From: Methylocella silvestris | GTDB taxonomy: Bacteria > Pseudomonadota > Alphaproteobacteria > Rhizobiales > Beijerinckiaceae | Reading direction: 5' to 3' | NCBI RefSeq assembly: GCF_002891535.1 | Contig: NZ_PDZR01000006.1 | Span: 1-64,000 of the forward strand | DNA: 64,000 nt | Shown: positions 44,628 to 53,321 of the stretch, one piece after another | Layout of the letters: every line of letters begins with the position of its first letter | Numbering within the stretch: position 1 is the first letter of the stretch | Made by a program: the position numbers and the translations under genes | The notes under the pieces: generated by a model | What the model saw: the letters and a program-made list of their open reading frames with translations, nothing else | Told to the model about the DNA's origin: nothing | Database searches by the model: none

Positions 44628-45524
44628 ATGATCGAGCCCGACTGGAGCCATTATCGCGCCTTCGTCGCCGTGTTGCGGGAGGGCAGTCTTTCGGGCGCCG
44701 CGCGCGCTTTGGGCCTCGCCCAGCCGACGCTCGGGCGCCAGATCGCCGAGCTGGAGCGCAACTTGGGCGCGGCCCTGTTCATCCGCTCGCCGCGCGGCCT
44801 CGTTCCGACCGACGCGGCGCGGGACATCGCCCCTCATGCCGAAGCGATGGCGGCCGCGGCCGGCGCAATGATGCGGCTCGCCTCCGGCGGGACCGACGGC
44901 GCTTCGGGCGTCGTGCGCGTCACGGCGAGCGACATCATCGGGGCGGAAGTCCTGCCCGCATTGCTTGGCGCTTTTCGCCGCGCCCATCCCGCGGCGACGA
45001 TCGAACTTGCCCTTTCGAACCGGGTGGAGGATCTGCTTCGCGGCGACGCCGACATCGCCGTGCGCATGGTGCGCCCGAGCCAGCAGGCGCTGGTGACGCG
45101 GCATATCGGAGCGGTAAGCCTCGGCCTCTACGCCCATCGGCGCTATCTGGAGGGGGCGCCCCCGCTGCGCTCGCTCGCGACGCTGGCGCGCGATCACGCC
45201 TTGATCGGCTTCGACCGGGGGACGCCCTTCTTGCGAGAGATGCTGACCCGCCTGCCCCTGACGCGCGACGATTTCGCCCTGCGCGCCGACAGCGATCTCG
45301 CGCAATTGGCCGCGATCCGCGCCGGCTTCGGCATCGGCTTCATTCAGCACGGCATCGCGCGCCGCGATCCGGAGCTTATCCCGATTTTCCCCGGAGAGAT
45401 CGGCTTTACTTTGGACATGTGGCTTGCGCTGCACGAGGATTTGCGCGCAAGCCGGCGGCTGCGGCTGATGATGGATCATCTGGCCGCGGGGCTTGCGGCC
45501 TATGTCGCGCAATCCCAGCCCTGA
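44628..45524 (+). CDS. LysR-family transcriptional regulator
   Basis: 298 residues. The N-terminal winged helix-turn-helix is typical: FVAVLREGSLSGAARALGLA then QPTLGRQIAELERNLGAALF. The C-terminal effector domain of two alpha/beta lobes follows (VRVTASDIIGAEVLPALLGA). No effector can be inferred. It starts 98 bp from the divergent epimerase gene; LysR proteins commonly regulate such a divergent neighbour and themselves. Confidence 0.92.
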   Translation: MIEPDWSHYRAFVAVLREGSLSGAARALGLAQPTLGRQIAELERNLGAALFIRSPRGLVPTDAARDIAPHAEAMAAAAGAMMRLASGGTDGASGVVRVTASDIIGAEVLPALLGAFRRAHPAATIELALSNRVEDLLRGDADIAVRMVRPSQQALVTRHIGAVSLGLYAHRRYLEGAPPLRSLATLARDHALIGFDRGTPFLREMLTRLPLTRDDFALRADSDLAQLAAIRAGFGIGFIQHGIARRDPELIPIFPGEIGFTLDMWLALHEDLRASRRLRLMMDHLAAGLAAYVAQSQP

Positions 45525-45604
45525 GCTTCGTTATCGGCGTTGTTGTCGGCAAGATTCGGCGTTCGTGCTAGGCTCGCGACTCACATCTTGAGGATCGCTG
45601 TCTC

Positions 45605-46651
45605 TTGGCGCCACAAACACGCCGTCTTATCGCCCCGGACGCTCGCGAAGACGACGCGGAGCCGTCGCTGCGTCCCCTTGCGCTCGCCGATTTCACCGGC
45701 CAGGCGTCGGCCAGAGCCAATCTCAAAGTGTTCATCGAGGCCGCCAAGGCGCGGCGCGAGGCGCTCGACCATGTGCTGTTCTGGGGACCGCCTGGCCTTG
45801 GCAAGACGACGCTGGCGCAGATCGTCGCGCGCGAGCTTGGCGTCAATTTCCGCTCGACCTCCGGGCCGGTGATCGCCAAAGCCGGCGATCTCGCGGCGCA
45901 GCTGACCGGCCTTGAAGACCGCGACGTGCTGTTCATCGACGAAATCCACCGCCTCAATCCGGCGATCGAGGAAATCCTCTATCCGGCGATGGAGGATTTC
46001 CAGCTTGATCTCATCATTGGCGAAGGTCCGGGCGCACGCTCGGTCAAGATTGATCTCGCCAAATTCACGCTGGTTGGCGCGACGACGCGAGCCGGGCTGC
46101 TGACGACCCCGCTGCGCGACCGCTTCGGCATTCCGATCCGCCTTGAATATTATACGGTGGAGGAGCTCGAACGAATTGTCCGGCGCGGCGCCCGCGTGCT
46201 TTCGATCCCGATCGCCGACGAGGGCGCCAATGAGATCGCCCGCCGCGCGCGCGGGACGCCGCGCATCGCCGGCCGCCTGCTGCGGCGCGTGCGCGACTTC
46301 GCCGCCGTCGACGGCGACCCCGAGATCACGCGCGCCGTAGCCGACAGGGCGCTGCGCCTGCTCGACGTCGACCATATTGGCCTCGACCAGATGGACCGGC
46401 GCTTCTTGCAGACCATCGCGCTCTCGTTCGGCGGCGGCCCGGTCGGAGTCGAGACCATCGCCGCCGCTCTGTCCGAGCCGCGCGACGCGATCGAAGACAT
46501 TATCGAGCCCTATCTGATCCAGCAGGGGTTTTTGCAGCGGACGCCGCGCGGCCGCATGCTGACGAGCCACGCTTTCCGGCACCTCGGCCTCGCCGAACCG
46601 CCGCGCGAAAAGACCCAGTTCCAGCTGTTTTCCGAGGGCGGCGAGGAATAG
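45605..46651 (+). CDS. ruvB: Holliday junction helicase RuvB
   Basis: A 348-residue AAA+ motor that drives branch migration with RuvA. Walker A is [12 protein letters not shown], Walker B is [11 protein letters not shown], and sensor 1 and arginine-finger blocks are in [20 protein letters not shown]. The C-terminal winged helix ends [20 protein letters not shown]. It begins with a TTG at 45605 (LAPQTRRL). ruvC and ruvA are not adjacent. The stop is only 3 bp from the stop of the convergent ThDP enzyme. Confidence 0.96.
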   Translation: MAPQTRRLIAPDAREDDAEPSLRPLALADFTGQASARANLKVFIEAAKARREALDHVLFWGPPGLGKTTLAQIVARELGVNFRSTSGPVIAKAGDLAAQLTGLEDRDVLFIDEIHRLNPAIEEILYPAMEDFQLDLIIGEGPGARSVKIDLAKFTLVGATTRAGLLTTPLRDRFGIPIRLEYYTVEELERIVRRGARVLSIPIADEGANEIARRARGTPRIAGRLLRRVRDFAAVDGDPEITRAVADRALRLLDVDHIGLDQMDRRFLQTIALSFGGGPVGVETIAAALSEPRDAIEDIIEPYLIQQGFLQRTPRGRMLTSHAFRHLGLAEPPREKTQFQLFSEGGEE

Positions 46652-46654
46652 AAG

Positions 46655-49048
46655 TCACGGCGCCGTCCGCAAATGCCGGATCGGCCGGCCGGGGGCGATC
46701 GTCTGCGCCGCCGCGACAATGGCGCGCGCGTCGACGCCATGATGCCGGTAAAGATCCTGAACGGTCCCGGTCTGGCCGAAATGCTCGACGCCGAGCGCGC
46801 GCGTGCGGTGGCCCTGTACGGAGCCAAGCCAACCGAGCGTCGCCGGATGCCCGTCCAGCACCGTGACGAGGCGGCATTGCTCCGGCGTTTCCGCCAGAAG
46901 ATGCTCGACATGGCTTGTCGCCGCTATCCCCTCCTCGCGCGCGCGGCTCGCCGCGGTCCAGCCGGCGTTGAGGCGATCGGCCGAGGTCACGGCGAGCAGC
47001 CCGACGTCGCGCCGATCTTCGGCCATCAGCCCCACCGCGGCGATCGCCTCGGCGGCCACGGCGCCCGTATAGGCCACGACGATCTCGGCGTTGGGACCCG
47101 GCTTTCGGACCCAATAGGCGCCGTCGATGATATCGGCGGCGAGCGCCGCGGTCATCGCCCGTTGCGGCTGCTCCAGAGCGCGCGTCGACAGCCGCAGATA
47201 GACCGCGCCGCCGGTCTCGTCTCGAAGCCAACTTCCGGCGCGGAGCGCGGCCTCGCCCGACCTCTGAATATAGTCGAACGCCCAGCGCAGAATGACGGCG
47301 AGTTCGTCGACGAAAGCCGGCTCGAAACTCGCCAGCCCGTCCTGCGCCATGCCGATCAGCGGCGTTGCTATCGATTGATGTGCGCCGCCTTCCGGGGCCA
47401 GCGTAACGCCCGAAGGAGTCGCCACGAGAATAAAGCGCGCATCCTGATAGCAGGCGTAGTTCAGGGCATCGAGACCGCGCTCGATGAAGGGATCATAGAG
47501 CGTCCCGACGGGCAGCAGACGCTCGCCGAAAATCGCGTGCGAAAGCCCGAGCGTCGACAACATGGTGAACAGGTTCATCTCGGCAATGCCGAGTTCGATA
47601 TGTTGCCCCGCGCTGGAAAAACTCCAGTTGAAGGTCGAGGGAATCCGTTCCGTGCGAAAGAGATCGGCCTGATCCTCCCGCGCGAACAGGCCGCGGCGAT
47701 TGACGAAGGCGCCAAGATTGGTCGAAACGGTCACATCCGGCGACGTGGTGACGACGCGATTTGCGAAATTCGACTTCCCTTTCGCGATGTCATGCATCAA
47801 CAGGCCGAATCCCTGTTGTGTCGACATTTCCGGTTGTGGCGTGTAGTCAAGCCGATCGGGCGTTGCAATCGGCGCGGCCGTAAACCGGCGCCGCCCCGCC
47901 TGAACGAAGGGCGCGCTTTTGATGAACGCCTCAAGCTCGGTCCGCGGCGACTCGAGGCCCTCGAATTTGTCCCACTCATGGCCCTCGCGCACATTCATCG
48001 CAGCGCGTAGAGTTGCGATCTGCGCCGGCGTCATCAAGCCGGCGTGGTTATCCTTGTGTCCGGCGAGCGGAAGGCCAAAACCCTTGATCGTATAAGCAAT
48101 GAAGCACACCGGCCGATCATGGGTCCGCGCGGCCTCGAAAGCCTCGAGCAGCGAAGCAAGGTCATGCCCGCCAAGATTGTTCATCAGCCGCGCCAGCTCA
48201 TCATCCGTGCGCCGCCCGATCAGGCGCGAAAATGCGCCCTGATCGCCAAGATCGTCAGACAGGCGCTTGCGCCACGCTGCCCCGCCCTGAAAGGCGAGCG
48301 CTGAGTAGAGCTCGTTGGGACAGGCGTCGATCCAGCCGCGCAGCGCATCGCCGCTCGGCTCGGCGAAGGCGGCGCGCTGTAGCGAGCCGTATTTGAGAAT
48401 GACGACGTCCCAACCGAAATTCTCAAACAGCTTTTCAAATCGCGCCCACAACCCTTCGCGCACTACCGCGTCAAGGCTCTGGCGATTGTAGTCGACGATC
48501 CACCATGTGTTCTTCAGGCCCTGTTTCCAGCCTTCGAGCAGCGCCTCGAAAATATTCCCCTCGTCCATTTCGGCGTCGCCGATCAGCGCGACCATCCGCC
48601 CCTCACGCTTGTCGCTCGCCCACCCTTTCGCCCGCAGATAATCCTGCGTCAGCGAGGCGAACAGGGTCTGCGCGACGCCAAGCCCGACGGAACCCGTCGA
48701 GAAATCCACGTCGTCAACATCCTTGGTGCGCGAGGGATAGGATTGCGCGCCCCCGAAGCCGCGAAAATTCTTCAGCTTTTCGACGCTCTGCAGGCCGAAC
48801 AAATATTGGATCGCATGAAAGACCGGGCTCGCGTGCGGCTTGACGGCGACGCGGTCCTCCGGGCGAAGCGCTGCAAAATAGAGAGCGGTCATGATCGTCG
48901 CCGCCGAAGCCGACGAGGCCTGATGGCCGCCGACCTTCAGCCCGTCCGCGTGGGAGCGGAGATGGTTGGCGTTGTGGATCATCCAAGTCGCGAGCCACAG
49001 CGCCTTGCGTTCGAGAGCGGCAAGCATTGGAAGGCGTGGATCACTCAT
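46655..49048 (-). CDS. ThDP-dependent enzyme, AceE/transketolase-like
   Basis: A 797-residue thiamine diphosphate enzyme. The N-terminal part closely resembles the homodimeric pyruvate dehydrogenase E1: ANHLRSHADGLKVGGHQASS, RPEDRVAVKPHASPVFHAIQ, and the ThDP site GDAEMDEGNIFEALL then NRQSLDAVV. A pyrimidine-binding second domain (FSSAGQHIELGIAEMNLFTM) follows and then a C-terminal transketolase-like domain. It is about 100 residues shorter than AceE and has no lipoyl or E2 gene beside it. It is often annotated as transketolase; its substrate is unverified. An Lrp-type gene lies divergently and may regulate it. Confidence 0.82.
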   Translation of the reverse strand: MSDPRLPMLAALERKALWLATWMIHNANHLRSHADGLKVGGHQASSASAATIMTALYFAALRPEDRVAVKPHASPVFHAIQYLFGLQSVEKLKNFRGFGGAQSYPSRTKDVDDVDFSTGSVGLGVAQTLFASLTQDYLRAKGWASDKREGRMVALIGDAEMDEGNIFEALLEGWKQGLKNTWWIVDYNRQSLDAVVREGLWARFEKLFENFGWDVVILKYGSLQRAAFAEPSGDALRGWIDACPNELYSALAFQGGAAWRKRLSDDLGDQGAFSRLIGRRTDDELARLMNNLGGHDLASLLEAFEAARTHDRPVCFIAYTIKGFGLPLAGHKDNHAGLMTPAQIATLRAAMNVREGHEWDKFEGLESPRTELEAFIKSAPFVQAGRRRFTAAPIATPDRLDYTPQPEMSTQQGFGLLMHDIAKGKSNFANRVVTTSPDVTVSTNLGAFVNRRGLFAREDQADLFRTERIPSTFNWSFSSAGQHIELGIAEMNLFTMLSTLGLSHAIFGERLLPVGTLYDPFIERGLDALNYACYQDARFILVATPSGVTLAPEGGAHQSIATPLIGMAQDGLASFEPAFVDELAVILRWAFDYIQRSGEAALRAGSWLRDETGGAVYLRLSTRALEQPQRAMTAALAADIIDGAYWVRKPGPNAEIVVAYTGAVAAEAIAAVGLMAEDRRDVGLLAVTSADRLNAGWTAASRAREEGIAATSHVEHLLAETPEQCRLVTVLDGHPATLGWLGSVQGHRTRALGVEHFGQTGTVQDLYRHHGVDARAIVAAAQTIAPGRPIRHLRTAP

Positions 49049-49177
49049 CGACGAGCTCCTGTCACGGCCACAAGAATAGCTGGGGCGGCGAGCCGATCGG
49101 AGCTAAACTTTGCTTGCCGGCCGGCATTTTTTAGCGGTATCCACTAATCTCGTGCGAAAATCTGGGAAAACCCGCTA

Positions 49178-49642
49178 ATGCATCAGATCGACGAGATCGA
49201 CCGCAAGATCATCGCCGCCGTGCAGAATGACGGCAGAATCACGACGCAGGAGCTCGCGGAGCGGGTCGGGCTTTCGCCCTCGCCCTGCGCCCGGCGCGTG
49301 CGGCTTCTGGAGCAATCCGGCGTCATCAAAAAATACGCCGCGATCATCGATCAAACCAAAGTCGGCCTGCCGATCAGCGCCTTCGCCTCGGTCAAACTCG
49401 AGCGTCAGAGAGAGGGCGATCTTGACCGTTTTGCCAGAGCGGTGGAGCGCTGGCCGGAAGTCGTCGATTGTTATCTGATGACGGGGCAACGCGACTATCT
49501 GCTGCGCATCGTCGCGCGTGATCTTGAATCCTACGAGCGCTTCCTGAAGGACAAGCTGACGCGGCTCGACGGCGTCGCCTCCATCGAGACAAGCTTTGCG
49601 CTCGGCCAGGTCAAGCGTTCGGAGGCGTTGCCGCTGCTTTAG
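49178..49642 (+). CDS. Lrp/AsnC-family transcriptional regulator
   Basis: A 154-residue regulator. The N-terminal helix-turn-helix is IDEIDRKIIAAVQNDGRITT then QELAERVGLSPSPCARRVRL. The C-terminal RAM ligand domain includes VDCYLMTGQRDYLLRIVARD. Such proteins sense amino acids and often control a divergent gene, here the ThDP enzyme, 129 bp away. ATG at 49178. Confidence 0.93.
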   Translation: MHQIDEIDRKIIAAVQNDGRITTQELAERVGLSPSPCARRVRLLEQSGVIKKYAAIIDQTKVGLPISAFASVKLERQREGDLDRFARAVERWPEVVDCYLMTGQRDYLLRIVARDLESYERFLKDKLTRLDGVASIETSFALGQVKRSEALPLL

Positions 49643-49712
49643 CTTCGGCGAGCCGAAACGAAAAACGCGGCGGACGGTCGATCAAACCGCACGCTCGCGG
49701 GATCGGCCGAGT

Positions 49713-50561
49713 TCATTCCTCCGCCCAGGCCTGTTCACGACGCCCCGCCCCCGACTCCTCGGCATTGGAAGCGGGGTCGGCGACAGGTTTTGCGGGCGTG
49801 CGCGCGGCTTCGAGCGTCCGCCCTTGAACGCTTGCGGCAAGCGCCGGCGAGGCCGCCAACATGTGGGCAACCCGCGAGCCGGCCTCGCGGGCGATTATCT
49901 TGCGATCCGCGCCGCGCGCGAAGCGCAGGGGGGCGCCGAATATGATTTTGCAGCGCAGCGGCTCGCCGGTCAGAACCTGCCAAAGGTGAGGAAGCAACGC
50001 CGCATCGCCAAGCCAGGCGGCCGACAGTGCGGAATAGCAGATCGCGACCGGCTGCACAGCGACGTCCTCGACTTCTACCGCCCCCGCGAGAAGGTCGCGG
50101 GCGCTGGCGAAATGCGAACTGCGAAAGGCGCCGAGCGCCCTTCCGTCGCCGGTGGTTCCTTCCGGAAACAGGAGGACCCGCCGCCCTTCGAGCATGCGCT
50201 CCGCCATCGCCGCATTGGCGGCGGGAATCGACCGTCGCCGCTTTCGATCGACAAAGACCGTCCCCTGCTGGCGAGCGATCGCGCCAATCAAAGGCCAGGA
50301 CCCGACTTCGCGCTTGGCGAGAAAGCTGAAGCCGGAGAGACTGCCGAGGGCGAGAACGTCGATCCATGAGACATGATTGGCGGCGAGCAGCAGCGGACGC
50401 GAGGAACAGGCGGCGCCGGAAACGCTGATTTTTACGCGCAGGACTCGGATCAGCACGCGGCAGAAGACAACCGACGGATCGACGCGCGCGGGGCGGCGCA
50501 GCCGTGCGGCAAGGCTCTGCGCCGGAATTCCAATGCAGAGGAAAACAACAAAGGCAAGCAC
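49713..50561 (-). CDS. 1-acyl-glycerol-3-phosphate acyltransferase-like (OlsA-like)
   Basis: 282 residues of the PlsC family. The catalytic HxxxxD is in LLAANHVSWIDVLALG, and the phosphate-binding motif in LLFPEGTTGDGRALG. An N-terminal hydrophobic segment (AFVVFLCIGIPAQSLA) anchors it to the membrane. The only usable start is a GTG at 50561; an in-frame stop lies about 30 codons upstream. Divergent to an OlsB-like gene, which favours OlsA, the O-acyltransferase that completes ornithine lipid, over a general PlsC. Confidence 0.82.
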   Translation of the reverse strand: MLAFVVFLCIGIPAQSLAARLRRPARVDPSVVFCRVLIRVLRVKISVSGAACSSRPLLLAANHVSWIDVLALGSLSGFSFLAKREVGSWPLIGAIARQQGTVFVDRKRRRSIPAANAAMAERMLEGRRVLLFPEGTTGDGRALGAFRSSHFASARDLLAGAVEVEDVAVQPVAICYSALSAAWLGDAALLPHLWQVLTGEPLRCKIIFGAPLRFARGADRKIIAREAGSRVAHMLAASPALAASVQGRTLEAARTPAKPVADPASNAEESGAGRREQAWAEE

Positions 50562-50751
50562 AAGCAGAACAGCGCGCAGAACGGCCAGGCGAGCCTCCCG
50601 AGGCAGACCATAACGGCAAAGCCTTATGCCCGCCGGCTTGCAGTTTGATGACGGTGAACAGCGCTAACGCCATGATTTGTCGTATTCGCGTCATCAAAAC
50701 TTTGCGTCAAAATCCTAAATCGGACGCGATCATCGAAAGCGGAATCATGAC

Positions 50752-51666
50752 TTGACGCACTCCTTCGACGCGCCGTCCGGCGAGATCGCGCCCGTCTCGG
50801 GCGGCTTCGCGCGCCTCGCCCGCTTCGGGCGAACCCCGCTCCCGAGCAACGCCCTCGTCGCGCGTTTCGGACCCTTTGAGGTCAGGCTCGCGACGACGAA
50901 GAAGGAAATCCGCAAGGCGCAGCGCCTGCGCTATGAGGTCTTTTTCGAGGAAGGCGGAGCGCGGCCCGACGCCGCGGCGAAGCTGACCCGGCGCGACATC
51001 TGCCCATATGATTCGGTGTGCGACCACCTTCTCGTCATTGATCTCGAGCGGACCAATCGATTCGGCCGGCCGAAGCCGAAGATCGTCGGCGCCTATCGCC
51101 TGTTGCGGCAGGACGTCGCCGAACGTCATTTCGGCTTTTACAGCCAGCGCGAATTCGACGTTGAAGCGCTCGTCAGGCGCCGCCAGGGAACCCGCTTTCT
51201 CGAACTTGGCCGCGCCTGCGTCCATCCGCGCTACCGCTCCAAGCGCGTGATCGAATTATTGTGGCGCGGCCTCTGGCTTTATGCGTCGCGCCACCGCATC
51301 GACGCGCTGATCGGCTGCGCCAGCCTTCCCGGCGTCGATCCGCGGGCGCTCGCCGTCCCTTTAAGTTTCCTGCGCCACCAGGCTCAGGCGCCCGACGCCT
51401 GGGACGTTCGGCCGCTGCCGGGGCGCGAGGCGAACGTCGATATTCTGGAGCCGCAGGAAATCGACGCCCGCAGCGCGCTGGCGGCGCTGCCGCCATTGAT
51501 CAAGGCCTATCTGCGGGTCGGCGCAAAATTCGGCGCCGGCGCCGTGGTCGACGCGCAATTCGGCGCAACCGATGTTTTCACCATCATGCCGCTGGCCGAT
51601 ATGGAAGACCGCTACGCCGCCTATTTCGGCGCGCCGATGGAGCGGCCAGACAGCGTTCTCGCCTGA
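50752..51666 (+). CDS. olsB: OlsB-like ornithine N-acyltransferase
   Basis: 304 residues of the GNAT-like family that transfers a 3-hydroxyacyl chain from ACP to ornithine, the first step to ornithine lipids. Conserved segments: RKAQRLRYEVFFEEGGARPD, VCDHLLVIDLE, VGAYRLLRQDVAERHFGFYS and LELGRACVHPRYRSKRVIEL. TTG at 50752 appears to be the start, since the ATG at 50747 leads at once to a stop. It sits beside the divergent OlsA-like gene. Ornithine lipids replace phospholipids under phosphate limitation in many Rhizobiales. Confidence 0.83.
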   Translation: MTHSFDAPSGEIAPVSGGFARLARFGRTPLPSNALVARFGPFEVRLATTKKEIRKAQRLRYEVFFEEGGARPDAAAKLTRRDICPYDSVCDHLLVIDLERTNRFGRPKPKIVGAYRLLRQDVAERHFGFYSQREFDVEALVRRRQGTRFLELGRACVHPRYRSKRVIELLWRGLWLYASRHRIDALIGCASLPGVDPRALAVPLSFLRHQAQAPDAWDVRPLPGREANVDILEPQEIDARSALAALPPLIKAYLRVGAKFGAGAVVDAQFGATDVFTIMPLADMEDRYAAYFGAPMERPDSVLA

Positions 51667-51812
51667 CGCGTCGCGCCGGGCTTTCCTTAAAATGCAATCA
51701 TCCGGGTTTGAGCTCTCTTCGCGCGTCGCGCGCAGACTGGCGCAAGGAGGCCGCGGTCAGGTTCGCGCATGATCGCGGTGAAAGACTGCGCCATTCGTTG
51801 CGGGACCAAGGC

Positions 51813-52592
51813 ATGCTGAACTCGACGCTTTACTACACGCTGCTGACGCGAAATTTCAGCAAATCGCTCGAGGGCGCCGCCTCCGATACGGTCGCCAAGA
51901 GGGAGACCGCCTATTACGAGGCGAATATCGGGAAGGTAAAGTCGATCGACGACTTTATGAAGAACCAGAGGCTCTACACCTATGTGCTGAAAGCCTACGG
52001 CCTCAGCGACATGGCCTATGCCAAGGGCCTCATCCGCAAGGTCCTGACCAGTGACCCCTCCGACAGCGGATCTCTCGCTTCGACGCTCAGCAGCGGACGC
52101 TACAAGGCGCTCGCCACAGCCTATAATTTTTCCGTCAAAGGCGCAGAGACGACAATTTCGGCCGACACCCAGAAGACAACCACCGACAATTATGTCGAGC
52201 AGACGCTTGAAACCAATGTCGGCAAGCAAAATGAGGGAGCGAAAATGGCGCTGTATTTCAAGCGCGTCGCGCCGACCCTCAAAAGCGCCTACGGCGTCCT
52301 CGCCGACAAAACCCTGCTCAGCGTCGTGCAGACCGCCTTCGGCCTTTCGACGTCAATGTCGAATCAAAATATCGATCTGCAGGCGAAAACGATCAACGGA
52401 CTGTTCAAAATCAGCGATTTGCAGAATCCCGCCAAGCTGCAAAAGCTCATTCAACGCTTCACCGCCAACTATGACTTGCAGCATCCATCGAGCGCTTCAA
52501 CGACGCCCTCGTCCGCGCTCCAGGTCTCGACGCCTGACATCAGCCAGAGCCTTCTCACGAGCCTCGCCAATCTCAAGCTCGGAGGGAGCTGA
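51813..52592 (+). CDS. DUF1217 flagellar-locus protein
   Basis: 259 residues of the DUF1217 family. Helix-rich repeats are visible: VAKRETAYYEANIGKVKSID, LSDMAYAKGLIRKVLTSDPS and DQ/LQAKTINGLFKISDLQ. Its function is unknown, but the family is found next to flgF in Rhizobiales. The ATG at 51813 (MLNSTLYYTL) follows acc-aag sequence; ORF length upstream is not meaningful. It is 3 bp from flgF and evidently in its operon. Confidence 0.83.
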   Translation: MLNSTLYYTLLTRNFSKSLEGAASDTVAKRETAYYEANIGKVKSIDDFMKNQRLYTYVLKAYGLSDMAYAKGLIRKVLTSDPSDSGSLASTLSSGRYKALATAYNFSVKGAETTISADTQKTTTDNYVEQTLETNVGKQNEGAKMALYFKRVAPTLKSAYGVLADKTLLSVVQTAFGLSTSMSNQNIDLQAKTINGLFKISDLQNPAKLQKLIQRFTANYDLQHPSSASTTPSSALQVSTPDISQSLLTSLANLKLGGS

Positions 52593-52595
52593 TCG

Positions 52596-53321
52596 ATGCA
52601 AGGCGGACTTTACGTCTCGCTGTCGGGGCTGGTCGCGCTCGACCGGCGGCTGACCACCATCGCGGCGAATGTCGCCAATCAGAGTACGCCCGGATACCGG
52701 GCCGAGGAGGTCGAATTCAAGTCGCTCCTGTCGAAGGCCGGCGCCAATCCCGTCGCCTTCGTCTCGAATGGCGAATCCTTCATCTCGCGGCGCGGAGGCG
52801 TTCCCATCAAGACGGACGGCCCGCTCGACGTCGCCGTTCAGGGCCACGGCTGGCTTTCCCTGAAAACGCCTGACGGGACTGTCTACACAAAGGACGGCCG
52901 AATGCATATGGAGGAGAGCGGAGCGCTCGTCAGCGTCGACGGCTTTCCGGTCCTCGACGCCGGCGCGACGCCGATCCTGCTCGATCCGGCCGCGGGGCCG
53001 CCGACCATCGCGCAGGACGGCATGATCGCGCAGAACGGCCATCAGGTCGGCGCGATCGGCATTTTCAATCTCGACACACAGGCCAAGCTCAAACGCTACA
53101 CCAACTCCGGCGTGACGAGCGATCTGCCGGCGACGGCCGAACTCGATTTCAGCAACAATGGCGTCCATCAGGGCTTTATCGAGGGAGCCAACATCAATCC
53201 GATTCTCGAAATGGCCAAGCTCATCATGGTCTCGCGCGCTTTCGACAACATCCATTCCGCGACCGAAGGGTCGGAATCCTCCCTGAAAGACGCCATTAAG
53301 ACACTCGGCGCGACGTCATGA
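52596..53321 (+). CDS. flgF: Flagellar basal-body rod protein FlgF
   Basis: A 241-residue proximal rod component. The N-terminal rod signature is SLSGLVALDRRLTTIAANVA then NQSTPGYRAEEVEFKSLL. A central FlgE-like domain and a C-terminal helix (AKLIMVSRAFDNIHSATEGS) complete it. Exported through the flagellar type III apparatus. It overlaps fliI by ATGA. Confidence 0.93.
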   Translation: MQGGLYVSLSGLVALDRRLTTIAANVANQSTPGYRAEEVEFKSLLSKAGANPVAFVSNGESFISRRGGVPIKTDGPLDVAVQGHGWLSLKTPDGTVYTKDGRMHMEESGALVSVDGFPVLDAGATPILLDPAAGPPTIAQDGMIAQNGHQVGAIGIFNLDTQAKLKRYTNSGVTSDLPATAELDFSNNGVHQGFIEGANINPILEMAKLIMVSRAFDNIHSATEGSESSLKDAIKTLGATS

